In this document: positions 1-6,592 of the stretch, one piece after another
Numbering within the stretch: position 1 is the stretch's first letter
How the letters are laid out: every line of letters starts with the position of its first letter
Program-made: the position numbers and the translations under genes
The notes under the pieces: generated by a model
The model's input: the letters and a program-made list of their open reading frames with translations, nothing else
Databases searched by the model: none
Told to the model about the DNA's origin: nothing
NCBI GenBank assembly: GCA_003218935.1
Contig: QHPA01000206.1
Location: forward strand, 1-6,592
Source of the DNA: Verrucomicrobiota bacterium
GTDB taxonomy: Bacteria > Verrucomicrobiota > Verrucomicrobiia > Limisphaerales > AV2
Direction: 5' to 3'
Length of the DNA stretch: 6,592 bases

Positions 1-1583
1 ACGGCCTGCTCCGCCTTGAGCTGTTCCGGCGAGTAGTTGGCCGCCTTGATCGAAAGACCGATGCGGCGGTCACTTTTGTCGATCTTGATCACGCGGGCGG
101 TGACTTCCTGGCCGACCTTGAGCACGTTCTTGATCTTATCGACGCGCTCTTCGCTGACCTGCGAGATGTGCACGAGGCCATCAATGTCATGCTGCAGGCC
201 GACAAACGCGCCGAAGCTCGCCAGCTTCGTGACTTTGCCGCTGACGAGATCACCGACCTTGTAATACTTGTCGATGTTCGTCCAGGGGTCTTCGGAAAGC
301 TGTTTGACCCCGACCGAAATGCGCTGGTTGCTCTTGTCGATTTCCAGCACCACAGCCTCCACTTCGTCCCCTTTCTTGAGGACTTCCGATGGATGATTGA
401 TCTTCCTCGTCCAGGAGATGTCGGAGACGTGAATCATCCCGTCCAAACCCTCCTCCAGTTCGATGAAGGCGCCGTAGCTGGTCAGGTTGCGAATCTTGCC
501 TTTGACGCGGGTGCCCGGCGGATATTTCTCCAACGCCTTGTCCCACGGATTGGCTTCGAGCTGGCGGACGCCGAGGGAAATCTTCTGTTCCTCGCGGTTG
601 ATGCCCAGCACGACGGCTTCGATGTCCTGGCCTTGCCTGACCACGTCGGACGGCTTGGCGATGCGTTTCGTCCAGGAAAGCTCGGTGACATGCACCAGGC
701 CCTCGACGCCCGGCTCCAATTCCACGAAGGCGCCGTACGGCACGAGATTGACAACCCGGCCTTTGACCCGGGCGCCGACCGGATACTTGGTTTCGATGTT
801 GTCCCATGGATTGGCCAGTTTCTGCTTGAGTCCGAGGCTGACACGCTCTTTTTCGCGATTGATGTCGAGCACGACCACGTCGATCTCCTGGCCGACCTTG
901 AGGATTTCAGAGGGATGCCCGATGCGGCCCCAGCTCATGTCGGTAATGTGCAGCAAGCCATCGAGACCGTTGAGGTCGATGAACGCGCCGAAGTCGGTGA
1001 TGTTCTTGACCGTTCCCTTGCGGATGTCCCCCGGCGTCATTTCGGCGAGCAGTTTCTGGCGGCGCTCGTTGCGTTCCTGCTCAATCAACTCCCGGCGGGA
1101 GAGAACGATATTCTGGCGGTCCTGGTTGATTTTAACAACTTTGAAATCGTAGGTGTTGCCGACGTAACCCTGCAAATTCTTGGGCGGAATGATGTCAATC
1201 TGCGACGCCGGCAGGAAGGCCTCGACGCCGATGTTGACGAGCAGGCCGCCTTTGACAACGGCCTTGACCTTGCCGGCAATGGTGCCGCCTTCGTTGCAAA
1301 TGGTCAGGATTTTGTCCCAGTTCTTCTTGAACTCGGCCTTTTCCTTCGACAGGACGACCATCCCGTCCTTGTCTTCGAGTTTCTCAATCAGCACATCGAT
1401 GGCGTCGCCGACCCTGACGGTCTTGATGTCTTCAAATTCGCTGGCGGGGACAGAACCTTCGCTCTTGTAACCGATGTCCACGAGGACCTCCTTGGGACGT
1501 ACTTCAATGATGGTGCCCTTGACGATTTCGCCTGCGGCAAAGCGTTTGTCGCTCTGCTTCATGGCTTCTTCCATGGTAAGCAT
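1..1583 (-). CDS. rpsA: 30S ribosomal protein S1 (six S1 domains), 3' end cut by window edge
   Basis: Ribosomal protein S1 binds mRNA on the 30S subunit and helps load messages with weak or no Shine-Dalgarno sequence. The minus-strand frame is open for 527 codons to the window edge. Six OB-fold S1 repeats are visible, starting near residues 18, 99, 186, 270, 357 and 444. Repeats 3 to 6 carry the typical (D/S)(F/Y)GAF(I/V) and G(L/V)(L/V/I)H(I/V)(T/S) motifs; repeat 3 reads DFGAFIDL, then GLLHITDMSW and HPSEILKVGQ. Repeats 1 and 2 are more divergent, as is usual for the ribosome-docking domains. E. coli S1 has 557 residues, so only a short tail should be missing. The frame has ATGs at 1583, 1574 and 1562; I chose the first. 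No clear Shine-Dalgarno precedes 1583, while a GGAAGAAG stretch lies before 1562, so the start could be up to seven codons later. The identification is very secure; the exact start is not. Confidence 0.97.
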   Translation of the reverse strand, partial: MLTMEEAMKQSDKRFAAGEIVKGTIIEVRPKEVLVDIGYKSEGSVPASEFEDIKTVRVGDAIDVLIEKLEDKDGMVVLSKEKAEFKKNWDKILTICNEGGTIAGKVKAVVKGGLLVNIGVEAFLPASQIDIIPPKNLQGYVGNTYDFKVVKINQDRQNIVLSRRELIEQERNERRQKLLAEMTPGDIRKGTVKNITDFGAFIDLNGLDGLLHITDMSWGRIGHPSEILKVGQEIDVVVLDINREKERVSLGLKQKLANPWDNIETKYPVGARVKGRVVNLVPYGAFVELEPGVEGLVHVTELSWTKRIAKPSDVVRQGQDIEAVVLGINREEQKISLGVRQLEANPWDKALEKYPPGTRVKGKIRNLTSYGAFIELEEGLDGMIHVSDISWTRKINHPSEVLKKGDEVEAVVLEIDKSNQRISVGVKQLSEDPWTNIDKYYKVGDLVSGKVTKLASFGAFVGLQHDIDGLVHISQVSEERVDKIKNVLKVGQEVTARVIKIDKSDRRIGLSIKAANYSPEQLKAEQA

Positions 1584-1796
1584 AGTGTATTATTTCGCGT
1601 TCATAGCCGGGAGACTTGGCGGGGCGAATGCGCCCAACGAAGCTCCATTGCCTAACGGACCAGACGTTGCGGTTGGCAACGGAGGTTAAAGGTCAGGTTG
1701 TTCGTTAACTTTTCGTTTCTCAGCCCCAACGAGCGTCCGCACACGCGGCGCCCAGGCAAGCGGCGAACATAAGCGCCTCCGGGCAGGATGCAAGGG
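1584..1796 (-). promoter_or_regulatory. Leader and presumed promoter region of rpsA
   Basis: This 213-bp spacer between the apbE stop and the rpsA start has no credible gene. It presumably holds the rpsA promoter and 5' leader, but I found no convincing -35/-10 pair. It contains a small perfect hairpin, CGTTGC at 1665-1670 and GCAACG at 1676-1681 around a 5-base loop, about 80 nt upstream of the start. The last bases before the ATG are A/T-rich (AAATAATACACT) and lack a Shine-Dalgarno motif. No clear terminator follows apbE here. Calling the region regulatory is inference from position; in E. coli the rpsA leader is structured and used for autoregulation. Confidence 0.35.
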
Positions 1797-2831
1797 TTAA
1801 TTTTGGGGTGAAACCTCACGATTTGACTGCCTTCCCAGGGCCGCATCCGTCAGCGGAATTCCTCTGCTTTCCAGGCAAAATTGTCCAGCTTCTTCGCCAC
1901 GGCTGACAACCAACGTCCGCGTGCCGGCACGCAACCCGGCGATCCGCTCGTGGCCACCCGGACCATCGATTAATAGGGCCGTCGAGAGCGCGTCGGTTTC
2001 AGTGGCGGAGGGCAGAGCCACCGCCGCCAACACCGCGCCTTCGACCGGCTCGCCTTTGCGCGGGTCGATCACGTGTCCATAAACCCTGCCATTGGCCCGA
2101 AACGCTTTGCCCCAGACAGCGGAAACGGAAAGCGCTTCGTCTTTCAGGGGCACGACAGCCAGAATTTTTCCTGTCCCGCCCGCGTCGCTCAAACGGGCCG
2201 CGCCAGCCGCGACGGCCTGCTCGGCGAAGTCAGGATGCGGCACGGCGATGTTCCAGACCTCCGCATCCGGCGGCGGGCCGATCGCGCAAACGGTGCTCGT
2301 GCCGCCGTGCAGAAGACCACTCGTCACACCCGCTTCCCGGAGCAATTCGGTGGCGCGTTCGAGGGCGTAACCTTTGCCAATCGAACCCAGGTCGAGCATC
2401 ACGCCGACCCGGGCGGCGCGGACGGTGAAGTCACTTTCGTTCAATTCCAACAGGTGCATTCCTGCTTTCGACCGCGCCTCGGCCACTTCCGCCGGCGACG
2501 GCAGTTTGCCCGCGCCGTGCATGAACCCCCAACAGCGCATCAGTGGCGCGACGGTGATGTCGAAAGCGCCCTCGGTTTCCCGGCTCAATCGCTGCGCGTG
2601 TTGCAGCAGGCGAAAGAGCGTCGGCTCGACGCGTACCGGGCCATGGCCGGCGCGGGCATTGATGTGACTGATTTCACTCGTTGGATTGTAAAGGCTGAGT
2701 TGAGCCTCGAGCCGCTCGATTTCGTCGAGCGCTTCTTCCGCCGCCGCGCGCAGCGACACCTCGTTCTCGCCGCACAGAACAATCTCGAAACGCGTCGCCA
2801 TGGCGTGGCGAGCCACTGCTACGGTGTGCAT
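1797..2831 (-). CDS. apbE: FAD:protein FMN transferase (ApbE family)
   Basis: ApbE enzymes transfer FMN from FAD to a Thr or Ser of target flavoproteins such as Nqr/Rnf subunits, using Mg2+. The 344-residue product has the normal family length and its motifs in order: MATRFEIVL at 11-19 (the usual MGT start motif), FDITVAPLMRCWGF at 90-103, DLGSIGKGYALE at 147-158, LLHGGTST at 173-180, HVIDPRKG at 253-260, and ATETDALSTA at 276-285. D280 and T284 match the Asp and Thr spacing of the metal site; T279 replaces the more common Ala. I kept the start at 2831 because homologues have residues before the MGT motif; no strong ribosome site is seen. There is no signal peptide or lipobox, unlike E. coli ApbE, so the enzyme is probably cytoplasmic. 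The likely target is not in the window. It follows the oxidoreductase gene on the same strand but is separated from it by a hairpin. Confidence 0.95.
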   Translation of the reverse strand: MHTVAVARHAMATRFEIVLCGENEVSLRAAAEEALDEIERLEAQLSLYNPTSEISHINARAGHGPVRVEPTLFRLLQHAQRLSRETEGAFDITVAPLMRCWGFMHGAGKLPSPAEVAEARSKAGMHLLELNESDFTVRAARVGVMLDLGSIGKGYALERATELLREAGVTSGLLHGGTSTVCAIGPPPDAEVWNIAVPHPDFAEQAVAAGAARLSDAGGTGKILAVVPLKDEALSVSAVWGKAFRANGRVYGHVIDPRKGEPVEGAVLAAVALPSATETDALSTALLIDGPGGHERIAGLRAGTRTLVVSRGEEAGQFCLESRGIPLTDAALGRQSNREVSPQN

Positions 2832-2844
2832 GAAACTACTGCGT

Positions 2845-2889
2845 AGAAAAGATTTCGGGGTTTCGCAGGTCTTCCCCCGCGAAACCCCG
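2845..2889 (-). terminator. Intrinsic terminator-like hairpin after the Gfo/Idh/MocA gene
   Basis: A perfect 11-bp inverted repeat, CGGGGTTTCGC at 2856-2866 and GCGAAACCCCG at 2879-2889, encloses a 12-base loop. On the minus strand it begins 22 nt after the oxidoreductase stop and is followed by AAATCTTTTC, a T-rich but interrupted tail. On the plus strand no T run follows it, so it fits minus-strand termination only. It ends just 24 nt before the apbE ATG, leaving little room for a separate apbE promoter downstream of it, so it might act as an attenuator or be read through. Confidence 0.7.
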
Positions 2890-2911
2890 TCGTGTCAAGC
2901 CGCCGGACAAT

Positions 2912-4321
2912 TTACGACAACTCCAACGCGCCGTAGGTGATCGCTTTGACTTCCTTGCCTGAGCCATCCGTGATTTTGCGCGTCTTGTCGTCGAACAGGC
3001 ACGTCATGTTCAGGCGCTGGGACATCTCAGCCAGGCTGATGACGGTCTGCGCCCGCACGGCCAGTTCAATGTCGGCGTTGGGTTTCTTGTTCGCGCGAAT
3101 GCTGTCGAACCAGTTTTTCTCGTGAACGCCAACGTCCTCGTGCGGCTCGAGCCCATCCAACGGAAGAGGATCGATTTCCTCGGCGAATGGACGTTCCGGC
3201 ACCAGATTCAATCTGTTGCCTGCGTCACCGATGCTTAAAGTAGCCTGGTGTCCGTAGATCACAAAGCCCGGGCTGGTGGCGCTGACGGTGCTGGAAACGA
3301 TGGTCAGCGTGAGGCCGCTCGGGAATTCCGCGAGCAATTCGATGTGCTCCGGCACATCGCGCTCCAGAGCGCCGGGCGTGTTGCGGTCGGTGCCTACCGG
3401 CTTGGTTCCGGTGCACACGACACGCTTCGGGAACTCCGGGCTGCCCGTCGCGAGCATCAGCGGCAGCAGGCGGTGCGGCACCAGGTCGCCCAACAAGCCG
3501 GTGCAGTACGGATAAAACTTGCGCCAACGGAAGAAATGGTCCGGATTAAACGGAACCTTCTTGTGAACCGGGCCGAGCCACATGTTCCAATTGACCGTTT
3601 CGGGCGTGGCTCCGGGGTCGATCTTGTAATTCCATTCTCCTTTGGGATTATTGCGGCAATAGTAGCCCTGGCCCCAAATCAGTTTCCCGATCTTTCCGCC
3701 CTGGATCAACTCCGCCGCCTTGTGCCAGGCGGCCGCCGAGCAGCCTTGTGAGCCGACCTGAAAAACTTTTCCCGTGCGTTTAACCGTGTCATAAACCTGG
3801 AAAGCTTCGCCCAGGTAGCGCGTCATCGGCTTCTCGCAATAAACGTGTTTGCCGGCCTGCATCGCGTCGATGGCACACTGGGCGTGCCACGGGTCGTGCG
3901 TTGCGATCAGGACCGCGTCAATATCTTTTCGCTCCAGCAGCCTGCGGTAATCGTCGTAGCCAACAACGTCGCTGGTGCCGATCTCGCTCCTGGCATGCTC
4001 GTAGCGCGTCTTGTAAAGGTCGCAGACGGCGGCCTGTACGATGTTGTTCTCTGCAGCATGGCTCTTCTGGCTGCTGACGTGGGCCAGACCCATCGCCGGG
4101 CAGTCCGTCAACGACGGAGGGCCGCCAAGGCCGATGTAACCGACCGCGATCCGATCATTCGCTCCGATCACGCGTCCCGCAGAAGGCGCCGAACTCTGAC
4201 CATAAACCGGCGTTTTGAACGGGTTCGCGGCCGCAACCACCGCGGCCGCTGTCGCCGCCTTTTTTATGAAATTCCGGCGCGTCTCCGCCCCGGCCAATGA
4301 AGGTCTGTTGTTCTGGTTCAT
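2912..4321 (-). CDS. Tat-exported Gfo/Idh/MocA family NAD(P)-dependent oxidoreductase
   Basis: This family uses NAD(P) to oxidise or reduce sugars, inositols and related compounds; the substrate cannot be read from the sequence. The 469-residue product starts with a twin-arginine signal: TRRNFIKK at 14-21, then an Ala/Val-rich segment at 22-32, so it is probably exported folded with its cofactor. The Rossmann domain begins near residue 57, with GYIGLGG at 61-67. AVCDLY at 98-103 marks the second strand and its acidic residue. CEKPM at 162-166 is the family EKP motif, with K164 the usual catalytic lysine. WRKFYPYCTGLLGDLVPH at 266-283 supplies a conserved histidine, H283. The C-terminal half is the alpha/beta substrate domain. 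It lacks the ENVCY-type motif I associate with GH109 glycosidases, so I prefer plain oxidoreductase. The ATG at 4321 gives a complete Tat signal; only a weak AGAAAG precedes it. It is divergent from the TIM-barrel gene. Family is secure; specificity is unknown. Confidence 0.94.
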   Translation of the reverse strand: MNQNNRPSLAGAETRRNFIKKAATAAAVVAAANPFKTPVYGQSSAPSAGRVIGANDRIAVGYIGLGGPPSLTDCPAMGLAHVSSQKSHAAENNIVQAAVCDLYKTRYEHARSEIGTSDVVGYDDYRRLLERKDIDAVLIATHDPWHAQCAIDAMQAGKHVYCEKPMTRYLGEAFQVYDTVKRTGKVFQVGSQGCSAAAWHKAAELIQGGKIGKLIWGQGYYCRNNPKGEWNYKIDPGATPETVNWNMWLGPVHKKVPFNPDHFFRWRKFYPYCTGLLGDLVPHRLLPLMLATGSPEFPKRVVCTGTKPVGTDRNTPGALERDVPEHIELLAEFPSGLTLTIVSSTVSATSPGFVIYGHQATLSIGDAGNRLNLVPERPFAEEIDPLPLDGLEPHEDVGVHEKNWFDSIRANKKPNADIELAVRAQTVISLAEMSQRLNMTCLFDDKTRKITDGSGKEVKAITYGALELS

Positions 4322-4656
4322 AAAAACTTTCTATTGCACTGGTTAATGAGGTATCGGTCAGGCTACTCCAATTCATCCGATGGTCAACCCCCAACATTGC
4401 CTACTCCAGGATTGCTTTTCTCAGACAAGCCGCGCAAATTCGCCCGTCATTATTTGGCGCCGGACGCTTGAAACCTCAAACCTGCACCGCTTGATGTCAT
4501 GTCACGGAAATACAATGTGACCGTTGCGCTTTCCCCTCACCCGGCCTTCGGCCACCCTCTCCCCATCCGATGGGGAGAGGGCAGGGTGAGGGGCGCCCCT
4601 GTTTCCGGCCTGATCCGCGTCATTGTAAAAAGGCGTTAGTTACACCACACGAGACC
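4322..4656. promoter_or_regulatory. Divergent intergenic region between the oxidoreductase and TIM-barrel genes
   Basis: These 335 bp contain no credible gene. They must hold the promoters for both divergent transcripts. On the plus strand the best -10 candidate is TACAAT at 4511-4516, but it has only a poor -35 (TTGATG with a 14-base spacer). It lies inside a short inverted repeat, GTCAC at 4501-4505 and GTGAC at 4517-4521. On the minus strand TTGACC (4387-4382) looks like a -35 but has no good -10 at normal spacing. CTACTCCA occurs twice (4363-4370 and 4401-4408). The right half is dominated by the nested palindrome described separately. Promoter calls here are tentative. Confidence 0.4.
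4533..4593. repeat. Nested palindrome resembling a dispersed extragenic repeat (REP-like)
   Basis: The outer arms CCCCTCACCC (4533-4542) and GGGTGAGGGG (4584-4593) pair perfectly. Inside them sit two more hairpins: GGCC-TTC-GGCC at 4543-4553, and a perfect 12-bp stem at 4555-4566 pairing with 4570-4581 around a 3-base loop. The whole could fold into a three-way junction in DNA or RNA. C/T-rich and G/A-rich elements of this style (CCCTCACCC, CCCTCTCCC and their complements) are common extragenic repeats in GC-rich bacteria, from general knowledge. Only one copy is in the window. It is not followed by a T run, so it is a poor terminator. Confidence 0.7.
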
Positions 4657-5463
4657 ATGCCGAATCCCTGGACAGGAAAAGGAAATCCTTACGCGCGCAA
4701 AGAAGTCCTTGAACGCCTTCGGGCCACGCTAAAGAAAGGCCAGCCCATCATCGCGGCCGGCGCCGGCACCGGCATCAGCGCCAAGTTCATCGAACGAGGC
4801 GGCGCCGACCTCATCATCATTTACAACTCCGGACGTTTCCGCATGGCCGGCCACGGCTCTACCTGCGGTTTGATGGCTTACGGCGATGCCAACGCCGTGG
4901 CGATGGAAATCGGTCAGTTCGAGGTCTTGCCTATCGTTGAGGAAATCCCCGTCATCTGCGGCGTGCATGCCACCGACCCGCGCCGGCGCATGTGGCACTG
5001 GCTGCTTCAGATCAAGGACATGGGCTTCTCCGGCGTGAATAATTTTCCCACGCACTGCATCGTGGACGGATTGTTCCGCCAAATCCTCGAAGAAACAGGC
5101 ATGAGCGTGAAAAAGGAATTCGAGATGGTCGCGCTCGCCCGCAAGATGGATTTGTTCTCGATCGTCTATGTCGCGACGCCGGAGGAAGCCAAAGCCATGG
5201 CCGCGGCGGGCGCCGACGTCATCATCGCCCATGTCGGCACGACGGTGGGCGGCAGCATCGGCGTGAAGGGGGCGGTGGTCACGATGGCGATTGCCACGCC
5301 CGAAGACGCTGCTTACATCAACAAACACACCGACTGCGTCGGCTTTGTCGGCGCGTCCAGTCTCGAACGTCTCGGTGTCGAAGAGTCACTCACCAACCTC
5401 ACGCGCCGTTTCAAACGAATTCCAGTGCAGAAAACCGCGCTCAAAACGCTCCAGTGGCGTTGA
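4657..5463 (+). CDS. PEP-hydrolase-like TIM-barrel protein, apparently with an internal in-frame deletion
   Basis: This belongs to the phosphoenolpyruvate hydrolase-like TIM-barrel family, also found as the C-terminal domain of Tm-1/UPF0261 proteins. The true reaction is, to my knowledge, not settled, so no substrate is claimed. Motifs run in order: GAGTGISAK at 35-43, IYNSGRFRMAGHGS at 55-68, GDANA at 76-80, TDP at 106-108, NFPT at 129-132, EETGM at 145-149, AHVGTTVGGSIG at 191-202 and GASSLERL at 232-239. I start it at 4657, which gives 268 residues. An in-frame ATG at 4570 adds 29 residues, but these would be encoded partly by the palindrome and look non-protein-like. No clear Shine-Dalgarno is seen. 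Between GGSIG and PEDA there are only 12 residues, where relatives have about 39 including an HGGP motif, so part of the barrel seems lost. The product has no signal peptide and is probably cytoplasmic. The next gene starts 21 bp after the stop. Confidence 0.88.
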   Translation: MPNPWTGKGNPYARKEVLERLRATLKKGQPIIAAGAGTGISAKFIERGGADLIIIYNSGRFRMAGHGSTCGLMAYGDANAVAMEIGQFEVLPIVEEIPVICGVHATDPRRRMWHWLLQIKDMGFSGVNNFPTHCIVDGLFRQILEETGMSVKKEFEMVALARKMDLFSIVYVATPEEAKAMAAAGADVIIAHVGTTVGGSIGVKGAVVTMAIATPEDAAYINKHTDCVGFVGASSLERLGVEESLTNLTRRFKRIPVQKTALKTLQWR

Positions 5464-5484
5464 ACTCCATTTCAGATACTGCGC

Positions 5485-6592
5485 ATGAAAGCAATTCTCG
5501 CTGCCACTTTGGTTATCGCCGCGCTCACCCGCTTAGCGCTCCGCGCCGAGGCGCAAGAATGGACCCGCTTCCGCGGGCCGAACGGTACCGGCGTCAGCCA
5601 CGCCCAAACCATCCCTGCCAGGATCACCGACGCCGACATCAACTGGAAGGTCGAACTGACCGGCACCGGACATTCCTCGCCCGTTCTCTGGAGCGACCAC
5701 ATCTTCCTCACGAGCACCGGCGACAAATCCGGCGGCATCTCCGTGCTCTGCCTCAGCGCGGAGGACGGAAAGCTCACCTGGCGCCGCGACTTTCCACTCA
5801 CGCCTTTCGCGCGGCATCAGTTCAACAGCTTCGCTTCCTCCACGCCCGCCGTGGACGCCGAGCGCATCTATGTCGTCTGGAACGAGCCGGAGCATTTTTT
5901 CCTCACCGCGCTCGACCATCTCGGCAAAACGATCTGGCAACGCGACTTTGGTCCCTTCGTCAGCCAGCACGGCTGCGGCATCTCCCCCATCGTTTACAGG
6001 GAAAAAGTCATTCTCGGCAACGAACAGGACGACGCGAAACTCGTCCCCGGCGGCACGCGCACCGGCGAGAGTTTTATCGTGGCCGTGGACGCGAAGACGG
6101 GCAAAACGCTCTGGCAAACGCCGCGTCGCAGCGCGGTCGTCGCTTACTCGACCCCTTGCGTTTATGAACCGAAAAACGGCAAACCAGCGCTCCTCTTCGA
6201 CAGCCAGGGGCACGGCATCTCCGCGCTCGACCCCGACACGGGCAAATTGTTCTGGGCATACGAGCAGGCGTTCGACAAGCGGAGTGTCAGCTCACCTCTC
6301 ATCGCCGGTGACATTATCCTCGGCTCGTGCGGCAGCGGCGGCGGTGGTAACTTTGTCACTGCTGTGAAAGCGGGGGATCCCGCCAGGGACAAACAACCCG
6401 AGTTGGCCTATCAGATGAAGAAGGCCGCGCCTTATGTGCCCACCGGCATCGTCATGGGCGACCTCGTCTGGCTCTGGAGCGATGGCGGCATCGTGACCTG
6501 TCTCCACGCGCCGACCGGCGAAATCCGTTACCAGGAGCGCATCGGCGGCAACTTCTTCAGCTCGCCCGTATGGGTGGATGGACGACTCTTCT
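5485..6592 (+). CDS. Exported PQQ-like (BamB-type) beta-propeller protein, 3' end cut by window edge
   Basis: The frame is open for 369 codons to the right edge. Residues 1-23 form a Sec signal peptide: M-K, a hydrophobic stretch from about 3 to 19, and an AEA site at 21-23, although R16 and R20 are unusual inside it. The mature protein begins QEWTRFRGPNGTGVS, an opening I associate with secreted PQQ-like repeat proteins of Verrucomicrobia and Planctomycetes. Blade motifs of the D-x-x-(T)G-K-x-x-W type recur roughly every 45 to 90 residues: 93-99, 144-151, 202-210, 249-257 and a weaker one ending in Tyr at 342-349. This indicates a beta-propeller that is periplasmic or outer-membrane associated. 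Such proteins may be scaffolds or quinoprotein-like; I see nothing that proves PQQ binding. The start is 21 bp after the TIM-barrel stop, suggesting co-transcription, with no obvious ribosome site. Its C-terminus and remaining blades are outside the window. Confidence 0.9.
   Translation, partial: MKAILAATLVIAALTRLALRAEAQEWTRFRGPNGTGVSHAQTIPARITDADINWKVELTGTGHSSPVLWSDHIFLTSTGDKSGGISVLCLSAEDGKLTWRRDFPLTPFARHQFNSFASSTPAVDAERIYVVWNEPEHFFLTALDHLGKTIWQRDFGPFVSQHGCGISPIVYREKVILGNEQDDAKLVPGGTRTGESFIVAVDAKTGKTLWQTPRRSAVVAYSTPCVYEPKNGKPALLFDSQGHGISALDPDTGKLFWAYEQAFDKRSVSSPLIAGDIILGSCGSGGGGNFVTAVKAGDPARDKQPELAYQMKKAAPYVPTGIVMGDLVWLWSDGGIVTCLHAPTGEIRYQERIGGNFFSSPVWVDGRLF

Noticed and set aside
168..1655. 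Plus-strand open frame of 495 codons opposite rpsA
   Set aside because: It is fully antisense to the six-repeat S1 gene. Its translation is repetitive only because the S1 repeats are repeated, and it matches no family; it is a shadow of GC-rich codon use.
2073..2846. Plus-strand open frame of 257 codons opposite apbE
   Set aside because: It is antisense to a gene with all ApbE motifs, its translation is Arg/Ala-rich and resembles no known family, and no ribosome site supports it.
2832..2911. FMN riboswitch upstream of apbE
   Set aside because: The 80-bp gap is too short and lacks the multi-stem conserved core of the RFN element; only one simple hairpin is present.
2912..4321. GH109-type alpha-N-acetylgalactosaminidase
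   Set aside because: The Tat signal and Rossmann fold fit, but the protein has the EKP motif of oxidoreductases and lacks the ENVCY-like stretch I expect in GH109.
4382..4387. TTGACC on the minus strand as -35 of the oxidoreductase promoter
   Set aside because: No acceptable -10 hexamer lies 16 to 18 bases downstream, so I do not call a promoter.
4570..4656. 29-residue N-terminal extension of the TIM-barrel protein from the ATG at 4570
   Set aside because: The ATG lies in the right arm of the palindrome and the extension is Gly/Arg-rich and unlike family members. The family-like sequence begins after the ATG at 4657.

Overview
The window looks like a fragment of a GC-rich chromosome, probably from the Verrucomicrobiota, with a planctomycete-like relative as the alternative. 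The reasons are a Tat-exported Gfo/Idh/MocA oxidoreductase, a secreted beta-propeller protein whose mature part opens with WTRFRGPNGTGVS, and a single-domain PEP-hydrolase-like TIM-barrel protein, a mix typical of those groups. The assignment rests on gene style only, as there is no rRNA or other taxonomic marker.

The left two thirds is read on the minus strand. In transcription order it holds a Tat-signal Gfo/Idh/MocA oxidoreductase (4321 to 2912), a perfect 11-bp terminator-like hairpin (2889 to 2856), the FAD:protein FMN transferase gene apbE (2831 to 1797), a 213-bp spacer with no gene, and ribosomal protein S1, rpsA (1583 to the left edge, where it is cut). S1 shows all six S1 repeats; only its C-terminal tail lies outside. 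The S1 and beta-propeller genes are both open at a window edge.

A 335-bp divergent intergenic region (4322-4656) separates this block from two plus-strand genes. It contains an elaborate nested palindrome (4533-4593) resembling a dispersed extragenic repeat. The plus-strand genes are a PEP-hydrolase-like TIM-barrel protein (4657-5463) and, 21 bp later, an exported PQQ-like (BamB-type) beta-propeller protein (5485 to the right edge). Their spacing suggests one operon, although one product is cytoplasmic and the other exported.

Most of the content is ordinary. The best lead is the TIM-barrel protein, which appears to lack about 27 internal residues, including the HGGP-type segment, with the reading frame kept. 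The second is the strong hairpin just ahead of apbE. I see no phage, IS, CRISPR, tRNA or defence module and no convincing new system.
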